Part shown: piece by piece, positions 6,277 through 12,717 of the stretch | How positions within the stretch are numbered: the stretch's first letter is position 1 | How the letters are laid out: every line of letters starts with the position of its first letter | Notes under the pieces: generated by a model | The model's input: only the letters and a program-made list of their open reading frames with translations | Told to the model about the DNA's origin: nothing | Databases searched by the model: none | Translations under genes and position numbers: made by a program | Source of the DNA: Clostridia bacterium | GTDB taxonomy: Bacteria; Bacillota; Clostridia; Christensenellales; UBA1242 | Direction of reading: 5' to 3' | Length of the DNA: 23,349 nt | Assembly (NCBI GenBank): GCA_017537515.1 | Contig: JAFYKO010000179.1 | Location: forward strand, 1-23,349

Positions 6277-8070
6277 CTACTTAAACCCACTAATTGCAGG
6301 TTTGTTGTGATTTTCTACGGATTGTTTAAACAATCCGATGCAATGGCATTTTTCTAGAAACTCCCTTACCTGTCGCCTAGACAGGTTCTTTGGTGTGAAG
6401 TTCCTATATCCGTCATCCCTTGCTTTTTCAAGCAAGTGCCCCCTTAACACGGTCGAGGTAAGACGGAGTTTTATATTCTTTGCACTGTGTATGTCAGCAT
6501 TTTCCGTATGCCCACACTCAATACACTTAAATTCTTCTTGGGTTTGGCGGTTTCTGTCATCTATACAGCCACAATGACTGCACATCTTGGACGTATATTC
6601 GGGCTGAACCAAAGATACGGACAGCCCGTATCTTGGGGCTATATGTTCAAATTCATCTTTCAAAGAAGACAGACTTGTTCGCAAATGGAGTCTGCCTAGA
6701 TTAAACCCATTAGTATCAGTAGAATATAGACTAGAGCCTTGAAATCCGTCAAGGTTCTCCATAGCAATATGCTTGATACCTCTATTGGCAAACTGCCTAC
6801 AGAGGCTTGCTATCACCCGCTTGTTGGATTCGTTCAACTTAATGGATATGGCGGTTATGCGAGCCTTGTCTTTATAGGAAATCTTAAACGCAGTATGCTC
6901 TTTATCTTTAGTAAATCGGGAATTGTAGGACATCTGCTTTGCATCAACAGTCAATAAAGTTTTTTCAAGGTCTGCTATCAAATCTGTATCGTTGGGTATT
7001 AACTCCCCGTTATTTAATGCAAACATATTATGCTTTGAGTTTACATCTATCCCGACAGTGTTTTGCTCCGTAATAGCTTCATCATTTTTGTAGCGGTAGC
7101 CGTCACGTGTAAGAACTATATGTATGCCATTATTACGGACAACCATCGTGTATGCTGTATCACGCCCATTACAATATCGCTTCAAGTTTCTATGGTATGC
7201 CTTGTTATACTTAAAAGGTATGCACATAGTATTCTTGCTATTTCCACGATAGCCTTTGTCGTGCCAATCCCAGGATATTTCTATGAAGTAACTAAATTTG
7301 CCGTTAGCATTTCTACGTTCACATACTATAGGACGAGTAATCCTGCTACGTCCGCTAAATGTAAGCGATTCAAACACTATGCGTCCACGTTTCTCATATT
7401 CGGCATAAACAGATTGTCTCCTTGAAAGTGCCAAACGCATAAGACGGTCAAACCCACATTTATAAACTATGCGTAAAATTGTATTATAAAACTTACGTTT
7501 ATGTTCATCTGTTTTAGGCAACACGGATTCAATCCACGTCACAGTGTCATTGTTTCCGTAACGGGCAAGCCAAGTAAGCACTTTTGTCAGTTCTGTCCGT
7601 TTAGTGTGTCGTTCTATAAATTTCAAGTCACCTGCATTATGGCATTTTGTCTTACGCCTGTAAAATACGGGTTTTAAATCAACAATTTTTTCAAATTCAA
7701 TTTTCTTTTTAATAGCATCAAAGCGAAGATGGTAAGATTTCCATACATCTTCTATGGCTTTCTTTAAGTAATGGCTAGAAAGTCTTCCTGTAAATATAGT
7801 AGTGAAATAATTGAACGCCTCATATTTCGTCATATCCTGCACTTTTAGCATATCGTTGAAAAAGATTTCGGATATGTCATTACGAATACTACGGATTTCT
7901 TGGGCTTTATATAGAATTTCAGCCCGCTTGGTGTTGGACAACATAAGCGGATAGAACGCAGTGGAGAACTGTGACGCTATCTTGTGATTTAATGCCCAAC
8001 AATGCTTGCTCATATAAACAGAAATGGCTCGTTCAAGACTTATTGTGAGATTCAATCTTAAACGAGCCAT
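6277..8070 (-). CDS. TnpB/Cas12-like RuvC nuclease, 597 residues
   Basis: A RuvC-fold nuclease of the TnpB/Cas12 superfamily. All catalytic parts are present: RuvC-I GIDVNSKHN with Asp342, RuvC-II HIAMENL with Glu438, a zinc finger CSHC (497-500) and CIEC (516-519), and RuvC-III NADIHSAKNI with Asp526. A basic N-terminal half of about 335 residues, with a probable recognition and wedge region, makes it much longer than typical TnpB (about 400) and nearer to small Cas12 effectors. The family cuts double-stranded DNA with an RNA guide; that activity is inferred here. No tnpA, cas1, cas2 or CRISPR array is visible. It lies opposite to its rightward neighbours, uses AGA and ATA codons more than they do, and looks acquired. 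Confidence 0.92.
   Translation of the reverse strand: MARLRLNLTISLERAISVYMSKHCWALNHKIASQFSTAFYPLMLSNTKRAEILYKAQEIRSIRNDISEIFFNDMLKVQDMTKYEAFNYFTTIFTGRLSSHYLKKAIEDVWKSYHLRFDAIKKKIEFEKIVDLKPVFYRRKTKCHNAGDLKFIERHTKRTELTKVLTWLARYGNNDTVTWIESVLPKTDEHKRKFYNTILRIVYKCGFDRLMRLALSRRQSVYAEYEKRGRIVFESLTFSGRSRITRPIVCERRNANGKFSYFIEISWDWHDKGYRGNSKNTMCIPFKYNKAYHRNLKRYCNGRDTAYTMVVRNNGIHIVLTRDGYRYKNDEAITEQNTVGIDVNSKHNMFALNNGELIPNDTDLIADLEKTLLTVDAKQMSYNSRFTKDKEHTAFKISYKDKARITAISIKLNESNKRVIASLCRQFANRGIKHIAMENLDGFQGSSLYSTDTNGFNLGRLHLRTSLSSLKDEFEHIAPRYGLSVSLVQPEYTSKMCSHCGCIDDRNRQTQEEFKCIECGHTENADIHSAKNIKLRLTSTVLRGHLLEKARDDGYRNFTPKNLSRRQVREFLEKCHCIGLFKQSVENHNKPAISGFK
6318..6337. repeat. 20-bp perfect palindrome inside the nuclease gene 3' end
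   Basis: CGGATTGTTT followed by its exact complement AAACAATCCG. In RNA it gives a 7-bp stem with loop TTTAAA. It lies within the last 20 codons of the TnpB-like gene, where related elements encode guide-RNA scaffold or transposon-end hairpins. It could equally be a DNA-binding site; coding need alone does not explain it. Confidence 0.6.
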
Positions 8071-8122
8071 CGTAAAATGACAATTACGTTATTCAATAGA
8101 GAATCTCACTAATCTATTGAAT
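8024..8122 (-). promoter_or_regulatory. structured leader of the TnpB-like gene with complementary hairpin loops
   Basis: In the leftward transcript the first hairpin has a 10-bp stem (8113-8122 with 8091-8100, ATTCAATAGA / TCTATTGAAT) and a 12-base loop holding GTGAGATTC. A second 10-bp stem (8061-8070 with 8024-8033, ATGGCTCGTT / AACGAGCCAT) includes the start codon itself and has GAATCTCAC in its loop. The two loops are complementary over nine bases (8101-8109 with 8045-8053), so they could form a kissing complex. Burying the start codon suggests translational control, or the segment may be a guide or partner RNA for the nuclease. Confidence 0.7.
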
Positions 8123-8141
8123 CACCGCCTTTCAAGGTTAT

Positions 8142-8170
8142 AATATAGATTTTTATATGTAAGGTTGCAA
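8142..8170 (-). promoter_or_regulatory. promoter of the TnpB-like gene
   Basis: On the minus strand TTGCAA (8165-8170), exactly 17 bases, then TATATT (8142-8147). Transcription should start near 8135, about a dozen bases before the leader hairpin. Confidence 0.75.
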
Positions 8171-8231
8171 CTGTTATTTTTTTAATAAAATGTTTTTTCT
8201 AAAAACAGCCACACTCCCGCCAAAATTATTC

Positions 8232-8371
8232 TATATTTGTGAACAAGTGTTTAAGCCTGCGGGCTGTTCGTTATGTATGGAACCCGTGTCCACCTGCATA
8301 GCGGGCTACCCCGTATAGCACACTACCTTACGCTTCCCCTGCGGACTAACACACCGCAGGGGTTTCTTTTT
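8232..8371 (+). ncRNA. candidate small RNA between a -10 element and a strong terminator
   Basis: TATATT at 8232-8237 (in the TCTATATT context also seen at 10420 and 11463) is followed by about 100 bases with no ribosome site and no convincing frame, then the terminator at 8336-8371. Internal pairings such as AGCC-TGCG-GGCT and CGGGCTACCCCG are possible. The nearest rightward gene upstream ends at 6273, so the terminator must serve either a local transcript or, before the nuclease gene arrived, the 2500-6273 operon. No good -35 is visible. Confidence 0.4.
8336..8371 (+). terminator. strong intrinsic terminator
   Basis: A perfect 9-bp stem CCCCTGCGG / CCGCAGGGG with loop ACTAACACA is followed by TTTCTTTTT. 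It insulates the 8455-10933 operon promoter just downstream. Confidence 0.9.
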
Positions 8372-8385
8372 GTAAAAATTTTTCA

Positions 8386-8423
8386 AATTACCTATTGACA
8401 ATTACCAGGTAATTTGTTATATT
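8386..8423 (+). promoter_or_regulatory. promoter and operator of the 8455-10933 operon
   Basis: TTGACA (8395-8400), 17-base spacer, TATATT (8418-8423) with TG one base upstream. Two overlapping inverted repeats surround it: AAATTACCT and AGGTAATTT, nine bases each, separated by 13 and flanking the -35; and AATTACC-A-GGTAATT within the spacer. This is the most complete copy of the operator-like arrangement also found at 2440 and 22390. Confidence 0.88.
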
Positions 8424-8454
8424 TACCACAGAACCACTTAAAACCGAGGATAGT

Positions 8455-8844
8455 ATGATTCCCGAAATTGATACCGTTGAAATTGGCGACTGCCTGGTGT
8501 ATGACACCTGTTCCGTGGAGGAATACGTCGGCAAACTCCAAGGCAAGATTGCCGAACTCCAAGCCCAACTTGAAGAACGTGACTGCCGATATGTCATTTC
8601 CCGCAGTGACGGCTTCTACCTGCGTTCGCTTCAACCCTGCCAATATGGACGGGGCAACTCCCAGGAATGGTCCAAGGTAAAAGACAACGCTGCCTGTCTT
8701 TCCTACGAAAAGGCGACAGAAGTCATTTCGTTCCTGGAACGCAACCGTATGCCCTCGGACACCGCCACGTTCCAGGCGGTCAAAGTCCTGCCGAAAGACG
8801 GAGCCACGCTTACCTTTGAAGCCCCGAACGTGGGCGGGGATTAA
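8455..8844 (+). CDS. hypothetical protein
   Basis: A 129-residue protein of unknown function. Residues 23-43 are a short acidic/helical segment (EYVGKLQGKIAELQAQLEER), probably a short coiled coil. The rest is mixed alpha/beta (SDGFYLRSLQPCQ, then ATFQAVKVLPKDGATLTF). ACCGAGGA precedes the ATG, the same leader box as at 2488 and before 22329. It is the first gene of the second rightward operon. Confidence 0.77.
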   Translation: MIPEIDTVEIGDCLVYDTCSVEEYVGKLQGKIAELQAQLEERDCRYVISRSDGFYLRSLQPCQYGRGNSQEWSKVKDNAACLSYEKATEVISFLERNRMPSDTATFQAVKVLPKDGATLTFEAPNVGGD

Positions 8845-8847
8845 CCT

Positions 8848-9132
8848 ATGGACCACGAATGCTTTTCTATCCGTAGCAAGGAAGCCCTGCGGACCGCCCT
8901 TGAAGCGTTCCGTGACTTCTACGTGAAGACGGGCAGGGTAGTCGCCCTGGACAAGTTCAAGGACTACCTGTCCGACTGCCTACCCAGGGTCCGCTTTGTT
9001 GAGCATACGGAAAGCACCGTCCAGGTTTCCCATTGGGGCTACGTCGGTGCGATTATCCACACCGACACGAAGACCCTGGAAATACTCCCCGAAAACGACA
9101 AGGGGCTTTCAACCACCATTCAACTAGCCTAG
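8848..9132 (+). CDS. hypothetical protein
   Basis: A 94-residue protein with no recognised domain: a helical N-terminal half (SKEALRTALEAFRDFYVKTG) and a probable beta-rich C-terminal half (STVQVSHWGYVGAIIHTDTKTLEIL). It starts at ATG 8848, three bases after the preceding stop, with GGGGA upstream, and is followed by a short gap carrying AGAGG for the next gene. Confidence 0.76.
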   Translation: MDHECFSIRSKEALRTALEAFRDFYVKTGRVVALDKFKDYLSDCLPRVRFVEHTESTVQVSHWGYVGAIIHTDTKTLEILPENDKGLSTTIQLA

Positions 9133-9143
9133 AGGTCGCACCT

Positions 9144-9563
9144 ATGGAAACACCCGACACTGAAAGAACACACACGCCTATTTCTGTGAAAGCCGTCACG
9201 ACCACGCTGCACTTCACATCCTACGACATACGTGCCGACGATAACAATGCCTGTAAGTTTTTTCCTGTCAATGGCGAATTTGCTATTACAGAAATAAAGG
9301 ATTGGCTCGCAGAAGACCAACACTCTAAACTGACCTTTGTATGCGACGGCTTCCGCATTTACGTCGGGGGGCACCGCTATTGGCTCCGTGCCTGTTCCGC
9401 TGTCCTGGACGACAAGCGTGAGTTGAAGATGTGGGACAGGGAAGACGCACAACACGTCACAATCGCAACCGTCCCGCAGTTCACGGACGTTTACGATGCT
9501 TTCGCCAAAATGGAAGCCCTGCTGCACGAACTTGCAAAGAAAAAGGACACCCCCAATGTATAA
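9144..9563 (+). CDS. hypothetical protein
   Basis: A 139-residue protein of unknown function, probably an alpha/beta domain (FVCDGFRIYVGGHRYWLRACS in the centre) with a C-terminal helix ending in Lys residues. ATG 9144 is chosen because AGAGG lies eight bases upstream and because the longer frame from 9033 would run through the previous gene. Its end overlaps the next gene by eight bases. Confidence 0.76.
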   Translation: METPDTERTHTPISVKAVTTTLHFTSYDIRADDNNACKFFPVNGEFAITEIKDWLAEDQHSKLTFVCDGFRIYVGGHRYWLRACSAVLDDKRELKMWDREDAQHVTIATVPQFTDVYDAFAKMEALLHELAKKKDTPNV

Positions 9564-9915
9564 CCGACTCTTGGAACTGCTCCATAAACTCCCGCAGGCT
9601 ACGCAGGATAAAGTCACGGAACTAGCCAAGGCAGATGCCGACCGCTTCTGCAAGAAATACGAACTTACCCTGCCCGACCACACGGACACAGCCTACCGCT
9701 TCTATTTGAGCAAGAGGGTTCGCTTTGCGTGGTTCAACGGGGTTTCGTTTGAACACGCAGACCCGATTGACATTGTGGACCTGGGCAAAATCCAGGACGG
9801 CTACAACGAACGCCTGGAATGGCTGCTTAACGAAGATATTCAGTCCAAAGCACCTTACAGGTCCGAACTGCTCAAAGAAGAACTTATACCACCCTTACAC
9901 GAAACCGTAGTCTAA
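9556..9915 (+). CDS. hypothetical protein
   Basis: A 119-residue, charged and mainly helical protein of unknown function (LLELLHKLPQATQDKVTELAK at the N-terminus, NERLEWLLNEDIQSKAPYR near the end). ATG 9556 lies inside the previous gene's last codons; the frame from 9496 is longer but lacks a ribosome site. No membrane or signal segment. Confidence 0.74.
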   Translation: MYNRLLELLHKLPQATQDKVTELAKADADRFCKKYELTLPDHTDTAYRFYLSKRVRFAWFNGVSFEHADPIDIVDLGKIQDGYNERLEWLLNEDIQSKAPYRSELLKEELIPPLHETVV

Positions 9916-9932
9916 AAGGTAATCCACAACCT

Positions 9933-10142
9933 ATGAACACACAATCCACAAAGCAAGTCCTGGTGGACCGCCTAATCAAAGTCGGCTACGCAAAGCCCAC
10001 GGAACGCAAGGCACTTATGCAATACGACGTGGAAACCCTGCAAGCCGTCCTGGACCGCTACACCAAAAAGAAACAACCCCGCCACAGACCCCAGGCAGAA
10101 TACGCACATCCTTTTTCCTGTGAAGGTCTAGGGCAGTGGTAA
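9933..10142 (+). CDS. small basic hypothetical protein
   Basis: A 69-residue protein. The first 45 residues look like a helical, possibly three-helix unit (KQVLVDRLIKVGYAKPTERKAL, then DVETLQAVLDRY), followed by a basic tail KKKQPRHRP. The helical unit could be a small DNA-binding fold but no family can be claimed. AAAAGG is found 14 bases before the ATG. Confidence 0.7.
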   Translation: MNTQSTKQVLVDRLIKVGYAKPTERKALMQYDVETLQAVLDRYTKKKQPRHRPQAEYAHPFSCEGLGQW

Positions 10143-10163
10143 CGCCCAAAGGAAACACAGCCT

Positions 10164-10214
10164 ATGAAAAAATACATTGAACAGACCACGCCCGAACTAA
10201 ATCAAGGAAACTAA
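10164..10214 (+). CDS. possible 16-residue peptide
   Basis: ATG 10164 is preceded by AAAGGAAACACAGCCT, one of the best ribosome sites in the window and nearly the same as that before 1974. It opens a frame of only 16 codons (MKKYIEQTTPELNQGN) ending TAA. It may be a leader peptide coupling 9933-10142 to 10221-10421, or a remnant of a truncated gene. Confidence 0.35.
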   Translation: MKKYIEQTTPELNQGN

Positions 10215-10220
10215 TTACCT

Positions 10221-10421
10221 ATGACTAACACAACCGAACCCGCCCGAAGTGCAGCAGACCTGCGTGTGGCGTATATGCGTAGGGCACATACCCGTCGCAA
10301 TTCCCACCTGCGGGAACAATTCTACAAAATCACGATTACACCGTCTATGGTCGGCAAATCCCTGGCTTCCGTTATCCTATCGCTCAACAGACGCAGAAAT
10401 CCCCCACGCACCCGAAAATAA
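10221..10421 (+). CDS. small strongly basic protein
   Basis: A 66-residue protein with many Arg residues (RVAYMRRAHTRRNSHLREQF and RRRNPPRTRK at the end), so likely nucleic-acid binding. No family is recognised. AAGGA lies 13 bases before the ATG, overlapping the end of the small peptide frame. A TATATT element at 10422-10427 immediately follows the stop. Confidence 0.65.
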   Translation: MTNTTEPARSAADLRVAYMRRAHTRRNSHLREQFYKITITPSMVGKSLASVILSLNRRRNPPRTRK

Positions 10422-10471
10422 TCTATATTTCCACATAGTATAACTCTCCAATACAAGAGGAACTCTCGCCT

Positions 10472-10933
10472 ATGTCTAGCAAACTCAAAATCAAACTCCA
10501 CGAAGACGCAGGGTCCTACACCCATAACGTCTTCAAAATCTTTTCCGTGAGCGTGGACGTTCACCAGGCTTACCCCGACAAGGACGAAAGCCCGAAGGTT
10601 CTCAACGGTCGCAATTTCAACGAACTCGTTGATGAACAATACGACAGCCTTTCGCAAGCCCTTAATGCCGTGGATTCTACACATATCTTCGCCCGACCCG
10701 ATTGGAAGGCTACCGAATACCGCTTCGGAATCCTTCGCCTGGAAGCCGTCGTCCTCGTCGGGAAGCGTAACGAACCCGCCTATGGCGACGACGTGGAAGC
10801 CTGGAAGCGTGGCGAAAAAACACTGTGGAACGCCCATTACAAAGTGGGTATTCGCTGCGAGCAGTCCACTACGCTCCCCGATGCCGAACTCACGTCCGAA
10901 CTTGACGATATGGCGATAGAACATAGTTTCTAA
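10472..10933 (+). CDS. hypothetical protein
   Basis: A 153-residue acidic protein of unknown function, with probable beta strands (NVFKIFSVSVDVHQAY) and a C-terminal acidic helix (DAELTSELDDMAIEHSF). AGAGGAA precedes the ATG. It may have its own promoter: AATAATCTATATT lies at about 10415-10427, though without a clear -35. It is the last gene before a terminator. Confidence 0.77.
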   Translation: MSSKLKIKLHEDAGSYTHNVFKIFSVSVDVHQAYPDKDESPKVLNGRNFNELVDEQYDSLSQALNAVDSTHIFARPDWKATEYRFGILRLEAVVLVGKRNEPAYGDDVEAWKRGEKTLWNAHYKVGIRCEQSTTLPDAELTSELDDMAIEHSF

Positions 10934-10960
10934 TCCCCGACTACACAGCAGACACTACAC

Positions 10961-10993
10961 AAATCCCCCGCCAAAACCAGGCAGGGGATTTTG
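10961..10993 (+). terminator. intrinsic terminator of the 8455-10933 operon
   Basis: AAATCCCCCGCC / GGCAGGGGATTT forms a 12-base stem with one mismatch and a seven-base loop (AAAACCA), ending in a T-rich stretch. Confidence 0.85.
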
Positions 10994-11400
10994 TCATACA
11001 AACCAAATCCGACCGAAACCAAAAAACGGAACAAAAAGCCAAAACTTCCCTTAACCGACAACAACACCCATATAGTCGCCAACACATACATATATGCCAC
11101 TACCCATAATACGCATACACGCCTATACGCATTCTACCACTACACTGCACCCATTCACTCCCTATACTGCTCTACACACGCATACGCACACCACGTATAT
11201 GTCACTCGCTCCCATATATCCCCTCATACACACGCAGCACTTTAACCTACCTGCTCACGTGTGCCCTATAACACGCTCCCGACCGTCACCCCAGGTCTGT
11301 CACGCTTCTACTACAACCCTGTCACGTTTGCGTGACAATAACACCCACTATCGGACCCACAGGCACACGCTTGGGCACACAGGAACGGGCAGGGGTGGGG
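10994..11400. other. G-poor non-coding tract, candidate origin or regulatory region
   Basis: About 400 bases without a supported gene. From roughly 10994 to 11270 the plus strand has very few Gs and is dominated by CA, AC and TA steps (runs such as CACACGCATACGCACACCAC). The frames that cross it encode His/Thr/Tyr-rich low-complexity products without ribosome sites. Around 11297-11337 CTGTCACG occurs twice (11297, 11319), the second as part of the inverted repeat TGTCACG-TTTG-CGTGACA (11320-11337). Near 11375-11400 the composition turns abruptly G-rich. Confidence 0.5.
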
Positions 11401-11445
11401 CAATTATATCAATTATGTCAATCCCACCAATTATATCAATTAGCA
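11401..11445. repeat. five phased 9-bp AT-rich repeats
   Basis: Consecutive 9-base units CAATTATAT, CAATTATGT, CAATCCCAC, CAATTATAT, CAATTAGCA start at 11401, 11410, 11419, 11428 and 11437, all sharing CAAT at the same phase. Short phased AT-rich units next to a skewed tract are typical of iteron or unwinding elements, though the unit does not match the DnaA box. Confidence 0.65.
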
Positions 11446-11463
11446 TAATCAAAAAGAATAATC

Positions 11464-11495
11464 TATATTGTTGGCGTAAGGTAATGTGTTATATA
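11464..11495 (+). promoter_or_regulatory. probable promoter pair
   Basis: TATATT at 11464-11469 and AGGTAATGTGT-TATATA with the -10 at 11490-11495. The second matches the AGGTAAT...TGTTATAT element of the main phage promoters but has only a weak -35 (TTGTTG). Confidence 0.45.
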
Positions 11496-11534
11496 GACCT
11501 AAAAACCCCCGCCCCGAAGCCCTGCTGTCGGAGC

Positions 11535-11586
11535 GGACACGATGGCACCCCTGTTCGGGTGAGTCCATACAACTTAACGTGTATGG
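11535..11586 (+). ncRNA. possible structured leader RNA
   Basis: Downstream of the 11464-11495 promoters there are about 120 bases without a gene. They can fold as GGAC (11535-11538) with GTCC (11563-11566) enclosing ACCC / GGGT (11547-11550 with 11557-11560), alternatively CCATACA with TGTATGG (11565-11571 with 11580-11586). The two folds share bases and exclude each other, as in attenuators. It precedes only a 14-codon frame. Confidence 0.3.
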
Positions 11587-11621
11587 CATAGGACCTGTGC
11601 ATACAAAGGAACTGACAAGAT

Positions 11622-11666
11622 ATGACAAAGCAAATAAGCACCACGGACCTGCTCGCACTCGCATAG
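11622..11666 (+). CDS. 14-codon frame resembling the start of the 12266 gene
   Basis: After AAAGGA the frame reads MTKQISTTDLLALA and stops at TAG. Its pattern matches the N-terminus of 12266-12574, MTLQLGAVELLALC: M-T-x-Q, then a hydrophobic residue, an acidic residue and LLAL. It lies just upstream of the HNH gene, so it may be the remnant of a duplicated or interrupted gene. It may also be chance. Confidence 0.3.
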   Translation: MTKQISTTDLLALA

Positions 11667-11694
11667 TAACCTCGTGCTTTTACTGCTGACCTAG

Positions 11695-11723
11695 TTGCAC
11701 CCGCCTGTGTATTTTGTTATATT
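11695..11723 (+). promoter_or_regulatory. promoter of the HNH gene operon
   Basis: TTGCAC (11695-11700), 17 bases, TATATT (11718-11723) with TG one base upstream. The expected transcription start, about seven bases later, coincides with the A of the ATG at 11730, implying a leaderless message. Confidence 0.72.
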
Positions 11724-11729
11724 AGTTGT

Positions 11730-12269
11730 ATGCTATCATTGAATCATCCTACATTGAATATACAGGTCCGTTCGGACGGGTGGATATATAGACCTGCTCT
11801 ACGCAACAGGAAGGCTTGTTGGACTAGGGGCTACCTTGACGGAACGGGTTACTACCGTGTGCGTGTGGATGGGAAGACATACAGGGTTCACCGTTTAGTT
11901 GCTGAAACGTTCATACCTAATCCTGCGGGACTTCCCGAAATAGACCATATAAACCGTGACCGCTCCGACAACCGTGTTGAGAACTTGCGGTGGGCTACCC
12001 GCACGGATAATTGTAGAAACACTTCCCGAACTGAACAGTGCGAGCAGGACTACGGGGTTCATAAATACACGGACTTTAAGAAGTATAATGCTTCCCGTGC
12101 CAGGAAGTATATGGCTACTGAAAATGGCAAGGCTAATCGTAAGCAATATATGGAGCGTTGGAAACTCACACACAGGGTCGTTCGTTGTGCCGATAAGAAA
12201 TATCATAGGGTGTCTAACGAACGTGCAGAGGGACTGTTGAAGTTGCCCGTAAGCGAGAGGTTTCTATGA
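11730..12269 (+). CDS. HNH homing endonuclease
   Basis: A 179-residue HNH endonuclease of the phage homing type. After an N-terminal module (HPTLNIQVRSDGWIYRP, a NUMOD4-like sheet) comes the HNH core: VHRLVAETFIPNP (53-65), then EIDHINRDRSDNRVENL (70-86) with His54, Asp72, His73 and Asn81/Asn85, and LRWATRTDN. The C-terminal 80 residues are basic (SRARKYMATENGKANRKQY), probably for DNA contact. Such enzymes nick or cut DNA at a site lacking the gene, driving its spread. It is homologous along most of its length to the leftward 14219-14800 gene. It seems to start without a 5' leader, and its stop overlaps the next ATG. Confidence 0.92.
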   Translation: MLSLNHPTLNIQVRSDGWIYRPALRNRKACWTRGYLDGTGYYRVRVDGKTYRVHRLVAETFIPNPAGLPEIDHINRDRSDNRVENLRWATRTDNCRNTSRTEQCEQDYGVHKYTDFKKYNASRARKYMATENGKANRKQYMERWKLTHRVVRCADKKYHRVSNERAEGLLKLPVSERFL

Positions 12270-12574
12270 CGCTACAACTAGGGGCGGTTGAATTGCTTGC
12301 ACTATGTTTCAAGTATAGCGGGTTGCACAGTATAGGGTTGGAAGATGCTAGGCTCTATGGAAAGCGTGTGTCCGAATGCGTGAAGCGGGTTACGGGTGAC
12401 GCTGTTATAATCCTGTGGGGTCCACGTTACTTGGGGATGATAGACCCACGTATCGCCTATGTGGACGAAGATGTGGCTGAAATGCGTTGCGGTCTTGATG
12501 ACTTGGGCGTAATCCTTATAGGCGTTCCCGAAGTCATAAAGGCAGCAGCCGAACAGACGGGGTGGGAATCGTGA
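12266..12574 (+). CDS. hypothetical protein
   Basis: A 102-residue protein of unknown function, probably alpha/beta with alternating hydrophobic strands and helices (DAVIILWGPRYLG, then LDDLGVILIGVPEVIKAAAEQ). GAGAGG lies upstream of the ATG inside the end of the HNH gene. The stop overlaps the GTG of the next gene. The N-terminus resembles the tiny frame at 11622. Confidence 0.75.
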   Translation: MTLQLGAVELLALCFKYSGLHSIGLEDARLYGKRVSECVKRVTGDAVIILWGPRYLGMIDPRIAYVDEDVAEMRCGLDDLGVILIGVPEVIKAAAEQTGWES

Positions 12575-12717
12575 GAGCGAACCTTAACAAGACGGTCGTA
12601 TTCGCAGACGGGCGAAAGCACAAGATATATGCACCCGTCGCCAAATTGCTAAAATTACTACCGCAGCACTTACGGACTGCGGACGCAATGATGCAGATAG
12701 CACAGAGGGTAGAATGA
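12571..12717 (+). CDS. small basic hypothetical protein
   Basis: A 48-residue protein starting at GTG (GTGA overlap with the previous stop) and ending in ATGA overlap with the next gene. It begins with a probable beta hairpin (NKTVVFADGRKHKIYAPV) followed by a helix (AKLLKLLPQHLRTADAMMQIA). The unbroken chain of overlaps on both sides is the main evidence that it is a real gene. Confidence 0.62.
   Translation: MRANLNKTVVFADGRKHKIYAPVAKLLKLLPQHLRTADAMMQIAQRVE

Noticed and set aside
8281..8400. Possible 41-residue rightward protein from the ATG at about 8275
   Set aside because: The frame passes through the terminator stem and the next promoter and lacks a ribosome site.
9129..9689. Leftward frame of 186 codons
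   Set aside because: It is opposite two rightward genes with ribosome sites in an operon and has no promoter or start signal.
10991..11591. Two rightward open frames across the G-poor tract
   Set aside because: Both give His/Thr/Tyr/Pro-rich low-complexity products, lack ribosome sites and overlap the terminator or the repeats; open frame is explained by base composition.
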